Source: Haladaptatus sp. R4 (lineage in GTDB: Archaea > Halobacteriota > Halobacteria > Halobacteriales > Haladaptataceae). Taken from it: DNA of 64,000 nt. Made by a program: the position numbers and the translations under genes. The stretch is from contig NZ_LWHG01000021.1 of assembly GCF_001625445.1 (NCBI RefSeq), forward strand, positions 310,001 through 374,000. Direction: 5' to 3'. Positions 27,274 to 35,559 of the stretch are shown in pieces (the stretch's first letter is position 1; every line of letters starts with the position of its first letter). Below the pieces are notes generated by a model that saw only the letters and a list, made by a program, of their open reading frames with translations, made no database searches and was not told where the DNA came from.

Positions 27274-27450
27274 ATGGACGTTAAGCTTGACCTCGCGTCG
27301 TACCTACGGGTGCTCAAATTGGCGAGCACGCCGTCGTGGGACGAGTTCTCGAAGATCGCTCAGATTGCTGGTGCCGGTATTCTGCTCGTCGGACTGCTCG
27401 GGTTCGTGATCTTCGCCATCATGAGCTTCATCAACGCCGCCCCCGTATAG
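27274..27450 (+). CDS. secE: Protein translocase subunit SecE (Sec61 gamma)
   Basis: Small essential subunit of the SecYEG/Sec61 channel. The 58-residue protein starts MDVKLDLASYLRVLKLASTP, contains the amphipathic helix ending PSWDEFSKIAQIA, and has one membrane helix (about 33-54: GILLVGLLGFVIFAIMSF). It lies between ftsZ1 and spt5, eight bases before the spt5 start, which matches the conserved haloarchaeal arrangement and indicates co-transcription with spt5. Confidence 0.95.
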   Translation: MDVKLDLASYLRVLKLASTPSWDEFSKIAQIAGAGILLVGLLGFVIFAIMSFINAAPV

Positions 27451-27458
27451 GAGAACAA

Positions 27459-27896
27459 ATGCCTATCTACGCAGTAAAGACCACGGCAAGTCAGGAACGT
27501 ACAGTCGCGGACATGATCATCAACCGCGAGGAACCGGAGATTCACGCGGTCCTCGCGCCCGACGCGCTCACCAGCTACGTCATGGTCGAGGCCGACGACC
27601 ACCGCGTCATCGACCGCGTGCTGGAGGAAATCCCCCACGCGCGGAGCATGGTCCCCGGCGAGAGCAACATCTCCGAAGTGGAGCACTTCCTCTCCCCGAC
27701 GCCCGACGTGGAGGGCATCGCGGAAGGGGACATCGTGGAACTCATCGCCGGACCGTTCAAGGGCGAGAAGGCCCAGGTCCAGCGTATCGACGAGGGCAAG
27801 GACCAGGTAACGGTCGAGTTGTACGAGGCCACCGTCCCGATTCCCGTCACCGTGCGCGGTGACCAGATCCGCGTGCTGGACAGCGAGGAACGGTAA
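27459..27896 (+). CDS. spt5: Transcription elongation factor Spt5 (NusG)
   Basis: Binds RNA polymerase with Spt4 and promotes processive elongation. The 145 residues contain the NGN domain (IYAVKTTASQERTVADMI to about 85) and the KOW domain (GDIVELIAGPFKGEKAQVQR). It directly follows secE. The 3' end is unusual: the last codons (Ser-Glu-Glu-Arg) and the stop form the 5' arm of a 10-bp stem that begins a multi-hairpin cassette. Confidence 0.96.
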   Translation: MPIYAVKTTASQERTVADMIINREEPEIHAVLAPDALTSYVMVEADDHRVIDRVLEEIPHARSMVPGESNISEVEHFLSPTPDVEGIAEGDIVELIAGPFKGEKAQVQRIDEGKDQVTVELYEATVPIPVTVRGDQIRVLDSEER

Positions 27897-28022
27897 GCGA
27901 AGCGCACCGTTCCTCGGAACGGACGAGCGGTGAAATTGCCGAGCAACGCTCGGCAGTCAGCCAGACGGAGTCTGGCGAAATCGCCAAGCCTTGCTTGGCG
28001 GTCAGCCGAACGAAGTTCGGCT
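27885..28022. repeat. Cassette of five consecutive hairpins after spt5
   Basis: Stem 0: 27885-27894 pairs with 27906-27915 (gaggaacggt/accgttcctc) and includes the first base of the spt5 stop. Then four compact hairpins with three-base loops follow every 16-20 bases: 27937-27955 (tgccgagc), 27960-27976 (gccagac), 27982-28000 (cgccaagc), 28004-28022 (agccgaac). Spacers are 3-5 bases. A homologous cassette lies on the other strand at 54396-54480, with hairpins in the same order. Pairing is exact and directly visible. Confidence 0.88.
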
Positions 28023-28033
28023 AAACCGCGAGC

Positions 28034-28113
28034 CAGCGAGGAACGGTAGTTCCTCTGGCTCTCGCTCACTTCGTTCGCGAGAACAGCGAGGAACGGTAGT
28101 TCCTCTGGCTCTC
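28034..28113. repeat. 30-bp direct repeat, two copies 50 bp apart
   Basis: The 30 bases starting cagcgaggaacggtagttcc occur identically at 28034-28063 and 28084-28113. Their first 15 bases are also the last coding bases and stop of spt5 (27881-27895). Each copy forms a small stem (aggaac/gttcct). This looks like local duplication of the spt5 3' end. Confidence 0.85.
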
Positions 28114-28139
28114 CTTCGTCGCTCACGAGTTCCCAGTGA

Positions 28140-29069
28140 CTACTCTGTCGAATCGTCGCGGGCGTGAACCGCGAACTCCAGCGCGTTGACGAGATAGTGG
28201 GCTACCACGACCACGACCATGCTTTCCGTCAGGACGAACGCGCCCGCAAGCGCCGCACCCAGCGTTCCCGTGACGAGTACACCCGCCGGACCCTGTGCGC
28301 CGTGGCCGACAGCGAACGCGACTGACGAGGCGACGACGAGGAACCACGGCGAGATGCCGTACCCGGCGGCGAACACGCCCACGAGGGATGAACGGAACAG
28401 GAGTTCCTCGAACCCCGCGATGATCGGGAGGACGAGAACGAGCAAAACGACCCACCCGCGGACCGAATCGGGGGTGAGCATCTCCCGAAGGCTGTCCTCG
28501 TACTCGATTCCGACCGCATCGACCACTCGCTGACCGAGTTCGTTGGCGACGTAGAGCGCCACCCCGAGAAGTGCCCCGACGCCGAACTGGGTCGCCGTCA
28601 CGCTCCTCACGCCGAGCGTGTCGGCGGGAATCGCGGTCAGCACGGCGGCGACGACGAGTATCACGCCGAACAGCCCCTGACTCAGCGCGACGTTGACCAG
28701 CAGCGTCCCCGGCGTGAAATCCTCCACCGGAGTCGGAGACTCGACGGCCGGGAACGGTTCGTCGGGAATCGGCGACGAAACTTCGGTCGGTCGGTGGTCC
28801 TGGTCCTCGAAAGTGGAATCGTTCGATTCGTTGGTATCCCGTTCGTCGTCGTCCCCTTCGTCCCCGTTCCTGCTCCGTTCGTCCTTGCCCCATTCGTCCC
28901 CACCGTTCCGTACGCGTCGGTCGGGCGTTTCGACGCTCGTCTCGGATTCCTCCCATCCGTCTTCGTCCTCCCCGACGAACATCGCTTGCGAGGCGCGGGC
29001 CAATGCGATGAGAACGACGAGGACAGTGAGGGTGACGCCTGCGAACGCGTTCCAGTTCGGCGTGACCAT
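28140..29069 (-). CDS. CPBP-family intramembrane metalloprotease (CAAX-like)
   Basis: Integral membrane protein of the ABI/CPBP family, 309 residues. One N-terminal helix is followed by a very acidic, disordered stretch (about 32-118) rich in Asp, Glu and Ser, then seven or so helices. The three catalytic motifs are present in order: EELLFRS (Glu-Glu and Arg), FAVGHGAQG (His) and VVAHYLVNALEF (His and Asn). It may process prenylated or bacteriocin-like peptides; no substrate is indicated. Single gene, convergent with spt5. Confidence 0.85.
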   Translation of the reverse strand: MVTPNWNAFAGVTLTVLVVLIALARASQAMFVGEDEDGWEESETSVETPDRRVRNGGDEWGKDERSRNGDEGDDDERDTNESNDSTFEDQDHRPTEVSSPIPDEPFPAVESPTPVEDFTPGTLLVNVALSQGLFGVILVVAAVLTAIPADTLGVRSVTATQFGVGALLGVALYVANELGQRVVDAVGIEYEDSLREMLTPDSVRGWVVLLVLVLPIIAGFEELLFRSSLVGVFAAGYGISPWFLVVASSVAFAVGHGAQGPAGVLVTGTLGAALAGAFVLTESMVVVVVAHYLVNALEFAVHARDDSTE

Positions 29070-29170
29070 TCACGTTCGTGTTCGTACGCTGACGGTGAAA
29101 AACTATCTACTACGGCGACGCGGTCGCTGCTCGTGTCGGAGAACAGAAAAAACGAATTCTCGTTCGCCCG

Positions 29171-31165
29171 CTACTGCGGACTCGGGTTGCTACCGGGCTT
29201 GGTGCCGCCGACCTTACGGTCGAGGGCGTGGCCGGTGATGTCCTTCAGTCGGTTGATGAGGCTGTCCTTCTCGGACTCGCCCGTGAGCGCGACTTCGAGG
29301 ACTTCGCTGATGTGCGAGACGGGGACGATTTCGATCATCTCCTTGTACTCGTCCTCGATCATCACGTCCTGCTCGTTGGCCTTCGGGATGATGACCGTCT
29401 TGACGCCCGCCTTCGCGGCCGCCTCGATTTTGTGCGTGACGCCACCAACGGGGAGCACGTCGCCGCGCACCGACAGCGAGCCGGTCATGGCGATGCTCTG
29501 GTCGATGGGGATGTTCTCCAGCGCGCTGATGACCGCCGTGGCCATCGTCACCGACGCGGAGTCACCCTGGACGCCTTCGTAGGATTGGACGTACTGGATG
29601 TGGATGTCCTTCTCGGAGATGTCCTCGTCGCTGAACTTCTTGATGATGGCACTGACGTTCTGCACCGCCTCCTCGGCGATGTCCTGCAGTTTCCCGGTGG
29701 CGATCACCTTACCGGGACCCTGCGACGGCGCGACTTCGGCCATGACGGGCATGACGATACCGCTGTCCTCGCCCATGACCGCCAGACCGTTCACGCGGCC
29801 GACCACGTCGCCCGCCGAAACGGTGAGTTCGTAGTCCTTCCGGCGCTCGATGTAGTCGTCGGCGATCTGTTGCTCGATGGAACGCGAGCGCTGTTTCGCT
29901 TGCAGCACGTGGTCACGCGTGGTGTTCTCGGCGTCCTCCGCGCGGGCGATGTCACCGGCGACGCGGACGAGGCCACCGAGGTCACGCAGTTTGAGCGTGA
30001 GGTGGTCCTTCCGCATCGCACGGCGCTGAGCTTCGAGGATGATTTCCTCGACCGCCGTGTCCGTGAAGTGCGGGAGACGACCGTCCTTCTCGACTTCCTG
30101 TGCGACGAAGCGCGCGTATTTCCGGCGCATCTCCGGCGTGTCGTCGATGGTGTCGTCCATGTACACTTCGTACCCGTATCCCTTGATACGCGAGCGGAGT
30201 GCCGGGTGCATGTTCTCCATCGCGTCGAGGTTCCCCGCCGCGACCATCACGAAGTCGGTCGGGACGGGTTCGGTGTGAACCATCGCGCCCGAGGAGCGCT
30301 CGGACTGACCGGTGATGGAGAACTCGCCCTCCTGAATCGCGGTCATCAGCTTTTGCTGACTGCGAATGTCGAGGGTGTTGATCTCGTCCACGAACAGGAC
30401 ACCTTTGTTGGCCTTGTGGATGGCACCGGGTTCCACGCGGTCGTGGCTCGGGGTCTCCATTCCGCCGGACTGGAACGGGTCGTGGCGCACGTCGCCGAGG
30501 AGTGCACCCGCGTGGGCACCCGTCGCGTCCTCGAAGGGAGCGCTGGTGACGTCGCTGTTGTTGACCAGCAGGTTCGGAATCATCGCGTCGCTGCCACGCG
30601 ACCCGTAGCGGAACGCGAGGTAGATGACACCCGCAGCGAGGATTCCGAGGAGCGGCTTACCCGCAATGAGGAGCGCGTAGCCGACCACGATGGCGATGAT
30701 GACCCACATCAAGAACGAGCGCATCTGGTTGCGCTTGCGGGCCTCCTCCTTGTGCGCCTCGATGATTTGTTCGCCCTTTCCGGCGGGAACGGTCCGAACC
30801 TTCGGTTCGTTCCCGTCGTCGGGGTTGTGATAGACGAGGACGTCTTGCAGATCCTCCTTGGGGAGGAGCTGACTCATCGCCTTCGCCAACATCGATTTCC
30901 CGGTCCCCGGCGACCCGATCATCATCACGTGGCGGCGCTGTTTCGCCGCCTTCAGGATGATATCTCGGGCGTGATCCTGCCCGATGACCTGGTCGACCAG
31001 TCGATCCGGAATCTCGACCTCTTCCGTACTTTCTATCTCCAACCCACCCAGCAGATCGTCCTCTGCAATATCGTCGGCGACCTGGGCGTCCACCTCACTC
31101 CCAAGGCGGTCGACTTCTTGCTCGGCTTCTTGCTCCGGTGGTGAAGCATCGGTGTCGTTACTCAT
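29171..31165 (-). CDS. lonB: ATP-dependent protease LonB (membrane-anchored archaeal type)
   Basis: Membrane-bound AAA+ protease that degrades regulatory and damaged proteins; central in haloarchaeal physiology. Of 664 residues, the acidic N terminus is followed by Walker A GSPGTGKS (84-91), two adjacent membrane helices in an insertion (about 150-190), Walker B GVLFVDEINTLD, sensor regions, and the C-terminal protease domain with the Ser-Lys dyad at Ser536 (QGDSASVTMATA) and Lys579 (GVTHKIEAAAKAG). It lacks the bacterial Lon N domain. Single gene with a possible TATA element (gtatatc on its strand, about 40 bases upstream). Confidence 0.97.
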   Translation of the reverse strand: MSNDTDASPPEQEAEQEVDRLGSEVDAQVADDIAEDDLLGGLEIESTEEVEIPDRLVDQVIGQDHARDIILKAAKQRRHVMMIGSPGTGKSMLAKAMSQLLPKEDLQDVLVYHNPDDGNEPKVRTVPAGKGEQIIEAHKEEARKRNQMRSFLMWVIIAIVVGYALLIAGKPLLGILAAGVIYLAFRYGSRGSDAMIPNLLVNNSDVTSAPFEDATGAHAGALLGDVRHDPFQSGGMETPSHDRVEPGAIHKANKGVLFVDEINTLDIRSQQKLMTAIQEGEFSITGQSERSSGAMVHTEPVPTDFVMVAAGNLDAMENMHPALRSRIKGYGYEVYMDDTIDDTPEMRRKYARFVAQEVEKDGRLPHFTDTAVEEIILEAQRRAMRKDHLTLKLRDLGGLVRVAGDIARAEDAENTTRDHVLQAKQRSRSIEQQIADDYIERRKDYELTVSAGDVVGRVNGLAVMGEDSGIVMPVMAEVAPSQGPGKVIATGKLQDIAEEAVQNVSAIIKKFSDEDISEKDIHIQYVQSYEGVQGDSASVTMATAVISALENIPIDQSIAMTGSLSVRGDVLPVGGVTHKIEAAAKAGVKTVIIPKANEQDVMIEDEYKEMIEIVPVSHISEVLEVALTGESEKDSLINRLKDITGHALDRKVGGTKPGSNPSPQ

Positions 31166-31396
31166 AGAATTCGTTTTGTGTAGTTGAAAACATGGCTGGA
31201 GAACTGATATACTTTCTCCCTCCCTGTGTTCCGTCTCACTCCATTTCAGGCCGTCAAACGTACGAATAGAAGGAATCGGGGAAAATGAATCTCCTTCACA
31301 CCGTCCGCGCTGTTAATCGAGAACGCGAACGCACGAACGAAAAGAAGGATGGTAGAACACGAACTCACGAAACGCCCCACGAGCGACTCGTCACTC

Positions 31397-31405
31397 TTAT
31401 AAAAA
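31397..31405 (+). promoter_or_regulatory. TATA box for nadM
   Basis: The sequence ttataaaaa is centred 25-26 bases before the nadM ATG at 31426. It is the clearest haloarchaeal core promoter in the window and indicates a leaderless mRNA covering nadM and the SAM hydrolase gene. Confidence 0.65.
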
Positions 31406-31425
31406 CGCTACACGACGAATATATC

Positions 31426-31944
31426 ATGACTCGCGGGTTCTACATCGGGCGCTTCCAACCCTACCACAACGGCCACCACAACGTGGTCGAGACCATCGCC
31501 GAGGAAGTAGACGAACTCGTCCTCGGCATCGGGAGCGCGGGCGACTCACACAGCCGTCACGACCCATTCACGGCGGGCGAACGCATCATGATGATAACCA
31601 AATCCCTCGTGGATTCCGACCTCGTGACGTACGCCGTTCCCATCGAGGACCTGGACAGGAACTCCGTTTGGGTCAGTCACGTCCAGAGCATGAGCCCGGA
31701 TTTCGACGTGGCCTACTCGAACAATCCACTCGTCATCCGTCTGTTCGAAGAAGCGGGCGTCGAAGTGCGCCAATCGCCCATGTTCAACCGCGAAGTGCTG
31801 GAGGGAACCGAGGTACGCGACCGGATGGTCGAAGGCGGCGATTGGCAACGACTCGTTCCAGACCCCGTCGTCGAAATCGTCGAGGAAATCGGCGGCATCG
31901 ACCGCATCCAACAGGTCAGCGACTCGGATTCGAACGGAATATGA
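31426..31944 (+). CDS. nadM: Nicotinamide-nucleotide adenylyltransferase (archaeal NadM)
   Basis: Joins nicotinamide or nicotinate mononucleotide with ATP to make NAD or its precursor. The 172-residue protein has the nucleotidyltransferase motif GRFQPYHNGHHNVV with the HxGH signature, and the C-terminal NREVLEGTEVRDRM, equivalent to the ISSTxxR motif in position though not in sequence. Usual length for archaeal NadM. Its stop overlaps the next start (ATGA), so it is translationally coupled to the SAM hydrolase gene. Confidence 0.93.
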   Translation: MTRGFYIGRFQPYHNGHHNVVETIAEEVDELVLGIGSAGDSHSRHDPFTAGERIMMITKSLVDSDLVTYAVPIEDLDRNSVWVSHVQSMSPDFDVAYSNNPLVIRLFEEAGVEVRQSPMFNREVLEGTEVRDRMVEGGDWQRLVPDPVVEIVEEIGGIDRIQQVSDSDSNGI

Positions 31945-32711
31945 TAACCCTCTCGTCCGATTTCGGCACGCCGTACCCGGCGGCGATGAAGGGCGTTTTG
32001 CTCCAGCACAGTGACGCGCGTCTCGTGGACATCGCCCACGATTTCCCGCGACAGGACGTTCGGACGACCGCGTTCTGGCTTCGGGAAGTCGTCCCCTATT
32101 TTCCGCCCGCCGTCCACCTCGTCGTCGTCGACCCCGGTGTCGGTACCGACCGCGCGGCGCTCGCGGTTCGATCAGGGGGCCACGCCCTCGTCGGCCCGGA
32201 CAACGGCGTTCTGCTTCCGGTCGCCCGCGAACTCGCCGAGTCGGAACAGTCCGACGCCGACGGGTTCGAAGTCTTCCGCGTTTCCTACGAGGACGCGGAC
32301 AGCGCGACCTTCCACGGACGGGACGTGTTCGCGCCCGCCGCCGCGAGGATTCACGAGGCGGGAATCGACGACTTCGAACCCCTCGACGATATCGAACCCG
32401 CGGAAGCGTTCGAGGACCTCCGGTTCCCGAAACCGACAGTGGAGGACGACAAGGCGGTCGGCGAACTGCTCGTCGTGGACGACTTCGGGAACGCCATCAC
32501 GAACGTTCCGGGCGACTTTCTCGACGGTGTTGGCGAACTCTCGATCAACGGCCAGTCCGCGCCGGTCGAACCCTCCTACGCCCACGTCGAACCCGGCGAG
32601 CGACTCGTGACCGTCGGCAGCCACGGAAACGTCGAACTCGCGGTCAACGAGGGACGCGGCGACGAGGCGTTCGGCGTCTCCGCGAGCCACGAGATACGGT
32701 TGGAGAAATGA
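31941..32711 (+). CDS. S-adenosyl-L-methionine hydrolase (adenosine-forming), DUF62 family
   Basis: Homologue of the SAM hydroxide adenosyltransferases that split SAM to adenosine and methionine, perhaps to limit excess SAM. The 256 residues include ITLSSDFGTPYPAAMKG at the N terminus, DIAHDFPRQDVRTTAFWL, VHLVVVDPGVGT, LVGPDNGVL and TFHGRDVFAPAAARI; the Asp-Arg-His set of the active site is retained. It is coupled by a 4-base overlap to nadM, which also works on adenine nucleotides. Confidence 0.92.
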   Translation: MITLSSDFGTPYPAAMKGVLLQHSDARLVDIAHDFPRQDVRTTAFWLREVVPYFPPAVHLVVVDPGVGTDRAALAVRSGGHALVGPDNGVLLPVARELAESEQSDADGFEVFRVSYEDADSATFHGRDVFAPAAARIHEAGIDDFEPLDDIEPAEAFEDLRFPKPTVEDDKAVGELLVVDDFGNAITNVPGDFLDGVGELSINGQSAPVEPSYAHVEPGERLVTVGSHGNVELAVNEGRGDEAFGVSASHEIRLEK

Positions 32712-32765
32712 CCGCCATCATCACACGACCGTAACGGTGAACCGACCCCGGAATTCCTTTTGCGT

Positions 32766-33239
32766 ATGGAGACGACGCGCCACTTCACCGCGACCACGTA
32801 CGTCGTGAACGACGGCGAGTGCTTGCTTCACGACCACGAACGGCTCGGGATGCTTCTCCCGCCCGGCGGTCACCTGGATCGGGACGAACTGCCGCGCGAT
32901 GCGGCCCTGCGCGAAACCCGCGAGGAGACCGGGTTGGAGGTGACACTGCTCGAACCCGAAACGAGCGTGACGGCCGACTTCGGTCGGGAACTCGCGCCCG
33001 CGGAACACACCATGCTCTACGACGTCGATGCGTTCGACGGAGAAGTCGCCCACCAACACATCGACTTCGTCTACTATGGTGAAGCGGCAAGCCGCGACCT
33101 CGCCCCCGACGACGACGAACGAGCGACCGACTGCTGGCGGTGGTTCTCGCCGGACGACCTTCGGACGCACGACGAACTGACCGAGGAAGTGGCCACGCTC
33201 GGCATCGAGGCCATCGAACGCGTCGAGTCGCGGCAGTAG
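32766..33239 (+). CDS. NUDIX hydrolase
   Basis: Pyrophosphohydrolase that cleaves nucleoside diphosphates linked to another moiety; 157 residues. The Nudix box is complete: GGHLDRDELPRDAALRETRE continues EETGLEV, matching Gx5Ex7REUxEExGU. ATG at 32766 (METTRHFTATT) is chosen; a TTG two codons upstream is less likely. Substrate unknown; the ordering after nadM and SAM hydrolase could indicate a nucleotide-recycling theme. Confidence 0.92.
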   Translation: METTRHFTATTYVVNDGECLLHDHERLGMLLPPGGHLDRDELPRDAALRETREETGLEVTLLEPETSVTADFGRELAPAEHTMLYDVDAFDGEVAHQHIDFVYYGEAASRDLAPDDDERATDCWRWFSPDDLRTHDELTEEVATLGIEAIERVESRQ

Positions 33240-33289
33240 AACCGATTAAGTGGTGTATAATAAGGTCTATTCGGTGAATTCCACAGTCC

Positions 33290-33445
33290 ATGAGTATCAT
33301 TGACCGCCTGCTCGGTACCGACGAGGACGGCGACGACGACCCGCGACCGACGTACGTCTGTACCGGCTGTGGCAAAGCGTTCGACGGTGACCGGAAACTC
33401 TGTCCCGACTGCGGAAGCGAACAAGTGGTTTCACCTCGACACTGA
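33290..33445 (+). CDS. Zinc-ribbon microprotein (51 aa)
   Basis: A very short gene encoding MSIIDRLLGTDEDGDDDPRP, followed by a single zinc ribbon with two CxxC pairs (YVCTGCGKAF and LCPDCGSEQ). An AT-rich element (gtataataag, about 33254-33263) lies some 30 bases before the start. Small zinc-ribbon proteins of this size are common in haloarchaea and are usually of unknown function. A similar ribbon gene follows 145 bases later. Confidence 0.8.
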   Translation: MSIIDRLLGTDEDGDDDPRPTYVCTGCGKAFDGDRKLCPDCGSEQVVSPRH

Positions 33446-33589
33446 TAGGAAACGAACCTGTTGGCACACAATCTTTACTGATTCCTTCGGACGGATTGAA
33501 ATAAGGAATCGTATCTCGCGGAAATCGGCGTTTCGGAGACATTATCTGCCGGATAATAATGACACTGCTAGTTGTCGAACAAATCGAGA

Positions 33590-33781
33590 ATGGGATTTGT
33601 CAGTCGAGTCAGTCTGAAATTTGGGAGCGGTGATTCGACGCGGTTCGAATGCAAGTCGTGCGGGAGACAGTACGAGCTTGATCGACAGATGTGCCCCGAT
33701 TGCGGCGGTCACTGCATCGGCTACCGTGAATCGTGGCTCCAGCAGAAACTCGGTCCGCAGTCGCGCAAGCGCTTTTACTGA
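33590..33781 (+). CDS. Zinc-ribbon microprotein (63 aa)
   Basis: Encodes MGFVSRVSLKFGSGDSTRFE followed by a zinc ribbon with CKSCG and CPDCGG pairs and a Cys/His-containing turn, and a basic tail (QSRKRFY). ATG 33590 is preferred over an upstream in-frame TTG. It converges with the asparagine-synthase-like gene and overlaps its stop by seven bases. Same family type as the upstream 51-residue ribbon. Function unknown. Confidence 0.78.
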   Translation: MGFVSRVSLKFGSGDSTRFECKSCGRQYELDRQMCPDCGGHCIGYRESWLQQKLGPQSRKRFY

Positions 33782-34878
33782 TCGGTCGATTCGAGACGGG
33801 AGCGAACGTACTTCGTCACGTGATCGTCCATTCGTCGTTTGTAGCCCGCCTGCCGCGCGAGGCGGTCGAGTTCACGCGCGACCAGGCTGCCGTACTGCAC
33901 CGCCTTCTTGTCCCGTGTTGCGATTTCGTCCGGAACGAACGCCCGAGCGGACCGTCTGAACGTCCACTTTCGGACGTCGTCCGAAACGAGCATCGACCCC
34001 GGTAGCCGAAGCGCTTCCCGGACGACGCGGTCGTCGAGAAGCGGTGCGACGGGTTCCACGCCAGCGGCACGGAGCGTGAGGATGTCCCGCGGCAACTGTT
34101 GGGCGAGCGTTCGAATCGTCTCGCGGGCCGCACCGCGTACCGTCTCCGCCTCGACGCGGTGGTCCGCGCGGGCGACCTTCTCGTAGCCGCCGAACAGTTC
34201 GTCCGCGCCCTGTCCCACCGCGAGTCGGTCGTAGCCGTCCGCCCGCGCTCGCTCGGCGGTCAGATAGAGGGGTAACGCTATCTGCACGTCCATCGCATTG
34301 GTCCGACCGATGGCGCGAGCGACTTCGGGAACCGCACGCTCGATGTCCTCGTGTGAGACATCGACGATCCGTAGATCACGGTCCATCAGGTCGGCCGCGG
34401 TGCGGGCGGCCTCCACGTCGTGACTGTCGCGGAAGCCAGCGACGTACAGCGGGTAGTCGAACGCGCTGGCGACGACGGCGGAATCGACCCCGCCCGAGAA
34501 CGCGACGGCGAGACCGTCGCCGGACACGTCGCCGAGGCTTCCCTCGATGGCCTCCCGAATCGCGGAAACGGCATCCGCCTCGTCCTCGAACGGTTCCGGA
34601 CTGGGGAGGTCCCACAGTCGCTGGTCGTCGTTCCCGTCGTCACCGATTTCGTCGGTTATCGTCCGGGCACAACCCGCCGGAACCGAGTTTGGCGAGTCGA
34701 GGTCGGTCGGGTCGTAACTCCACGTCGTCGGGTCATCCTCCTCGGAGAACAGTGGATAGCGACCCAGCACGTCGCGGACGAGACGCCCGTCCACCTCGCC
34801 TGCAAACCCGTTACCGCCTGGAAGCGCGGCGGCCGTGTCGATAGCGCGACGAACGACGTCGGTCGATGCCCCCTGCAT
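33775..34878 (-). CDS. Asparagine-synthase-like protein lacking the glutaminase domain
   Basis: A 367-residue member of the asparagine synthetase / ATP-pyrophosphatase family. The PP-loop AVAFSGGVDSAVVASAF (about residue 121) is present, as are the AsnB-type LAVGQGADELFGGYEK and the C-terminal TRDKKAVQYGS. The N-terminal class II glutamine amidotransferase domain is absent (no Cys2 and about 110 non-similar residues instead), so any amide nitrogen must come from ammonia or another donor, or the enzyme does a different adenylation. Its ATG overlaps the stop of the PHP gene by one base (TGATG), so the two are coupled. Confidence 0.88.
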   Translation of the reverse strand: MQGASTDVVRRAIDTAAALPGGNGFAGEVDGRLVRDVLGRYPLFSEEDDPTTWSYDPTDLDSPNSVPAGCARTITDEIGDDGNDDQRLWDLPSPEPFEDEADAVSAIREAIEGSLGDVSGDGLAVAFSGGVDSAVVASAFDYPLYVAGFRDSHDVEAARTAADLMDRDLRIVDVSHEDIERAVPEVARAIGRTNAMDVQIALPLYLTAERARADGYDRLAVGQGADELFGGYEKVARADHRVEAETVRGAARETIRTLAQQLPRDILTLRAAGVEPVAPLLDDRVVREALRLPGSMLVSDDVRKWTFRRSARAFVPDEIATRDKKAVQYGSLVARELDRLARQAGYKRRMDDHVTKYVRSRLESTDQ

Positions 34879-35559
34879 CAGAGATAGTGCCCGACGCGGT
34901 TGATAATCCGCCGTTTCACGCCGCCTGCGGCCTGTCGAAAGCTGATCCGCCACGGCGTTCGTTTCCCGTCGACCTCCGTCCGGCCATCGACGATAGCACC
35001 GAGGATGGCCCGTCTGTCGCGCGTGTTCACGTCGATTTCCGTCACCGCCTGCGACCATCTCGCTGATGTGGGCGTCGCTTCCGGCCGTCATCGGGACGTC
35101 CTGGTCGCTGGCGAACGTCCGCGCTCGCCGGTTGCCACGCCCCGTCAACAGGCGCGAGTTGTACACCTCGATAGCGTCGGCCTCCGCGAGTTTCTTCCCC
35201 GTGATGTTCGCGGCGACGCCGCTCCGGGATTTCTGAAACGGGTGAGGAACGATGGCGACGCCACCCTGCTCTCGAATTCTGTCGAGCGTCTCTCCGAACG
35301 AGAGACCCGGCGGAACGAGTTCTTCGATACCTAACCCCAAGACGTGGCCCGCGCGTGACGAGATCTCCATACCGGGAATGCCGACCAGTCCGTATTCGGG
35401 TGCGAGTTTCGCGGCTTCGAGGCTCGCCTCGATTTCGTCGTGGTCGGTCACGGCGATGGCGTCCAAATCGACTGCCTTGGCTTGTTCCAAGAGCAGTTCG
35501 ACCGGGTCACGACCATCGTGGGAAAGTGCGGAATGACAATGCAACTCGACCGATAGCAC
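34878..35559 (-). pseudogene. PHP-domain metal-dependent phosphoesterase, frameshifted
   Basis: A GTG at 35559 starts MLSVELHCHSALSHDGRDPV, with the PHP HxH metal motif (HCH), then AIAVTDHDEI, VGIPGMEISSRAGHVLGLG, AIVPHPFQ, AIEVYNSRLL and TAGSDAHISEMV: all four PHP motifs. At about 35048-35055 the frame shifts by one base forward (or two missing); the continuation VTEIDVNTRDRRAILGAIVD...NRVGHYL ends at a stop that overlaps the start of the next gene. Without the shift the frame reads straight into the asparagine-synthase-like gene and looks like a false fusion. The family and the coupling are clear. Confidence 0.85.
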
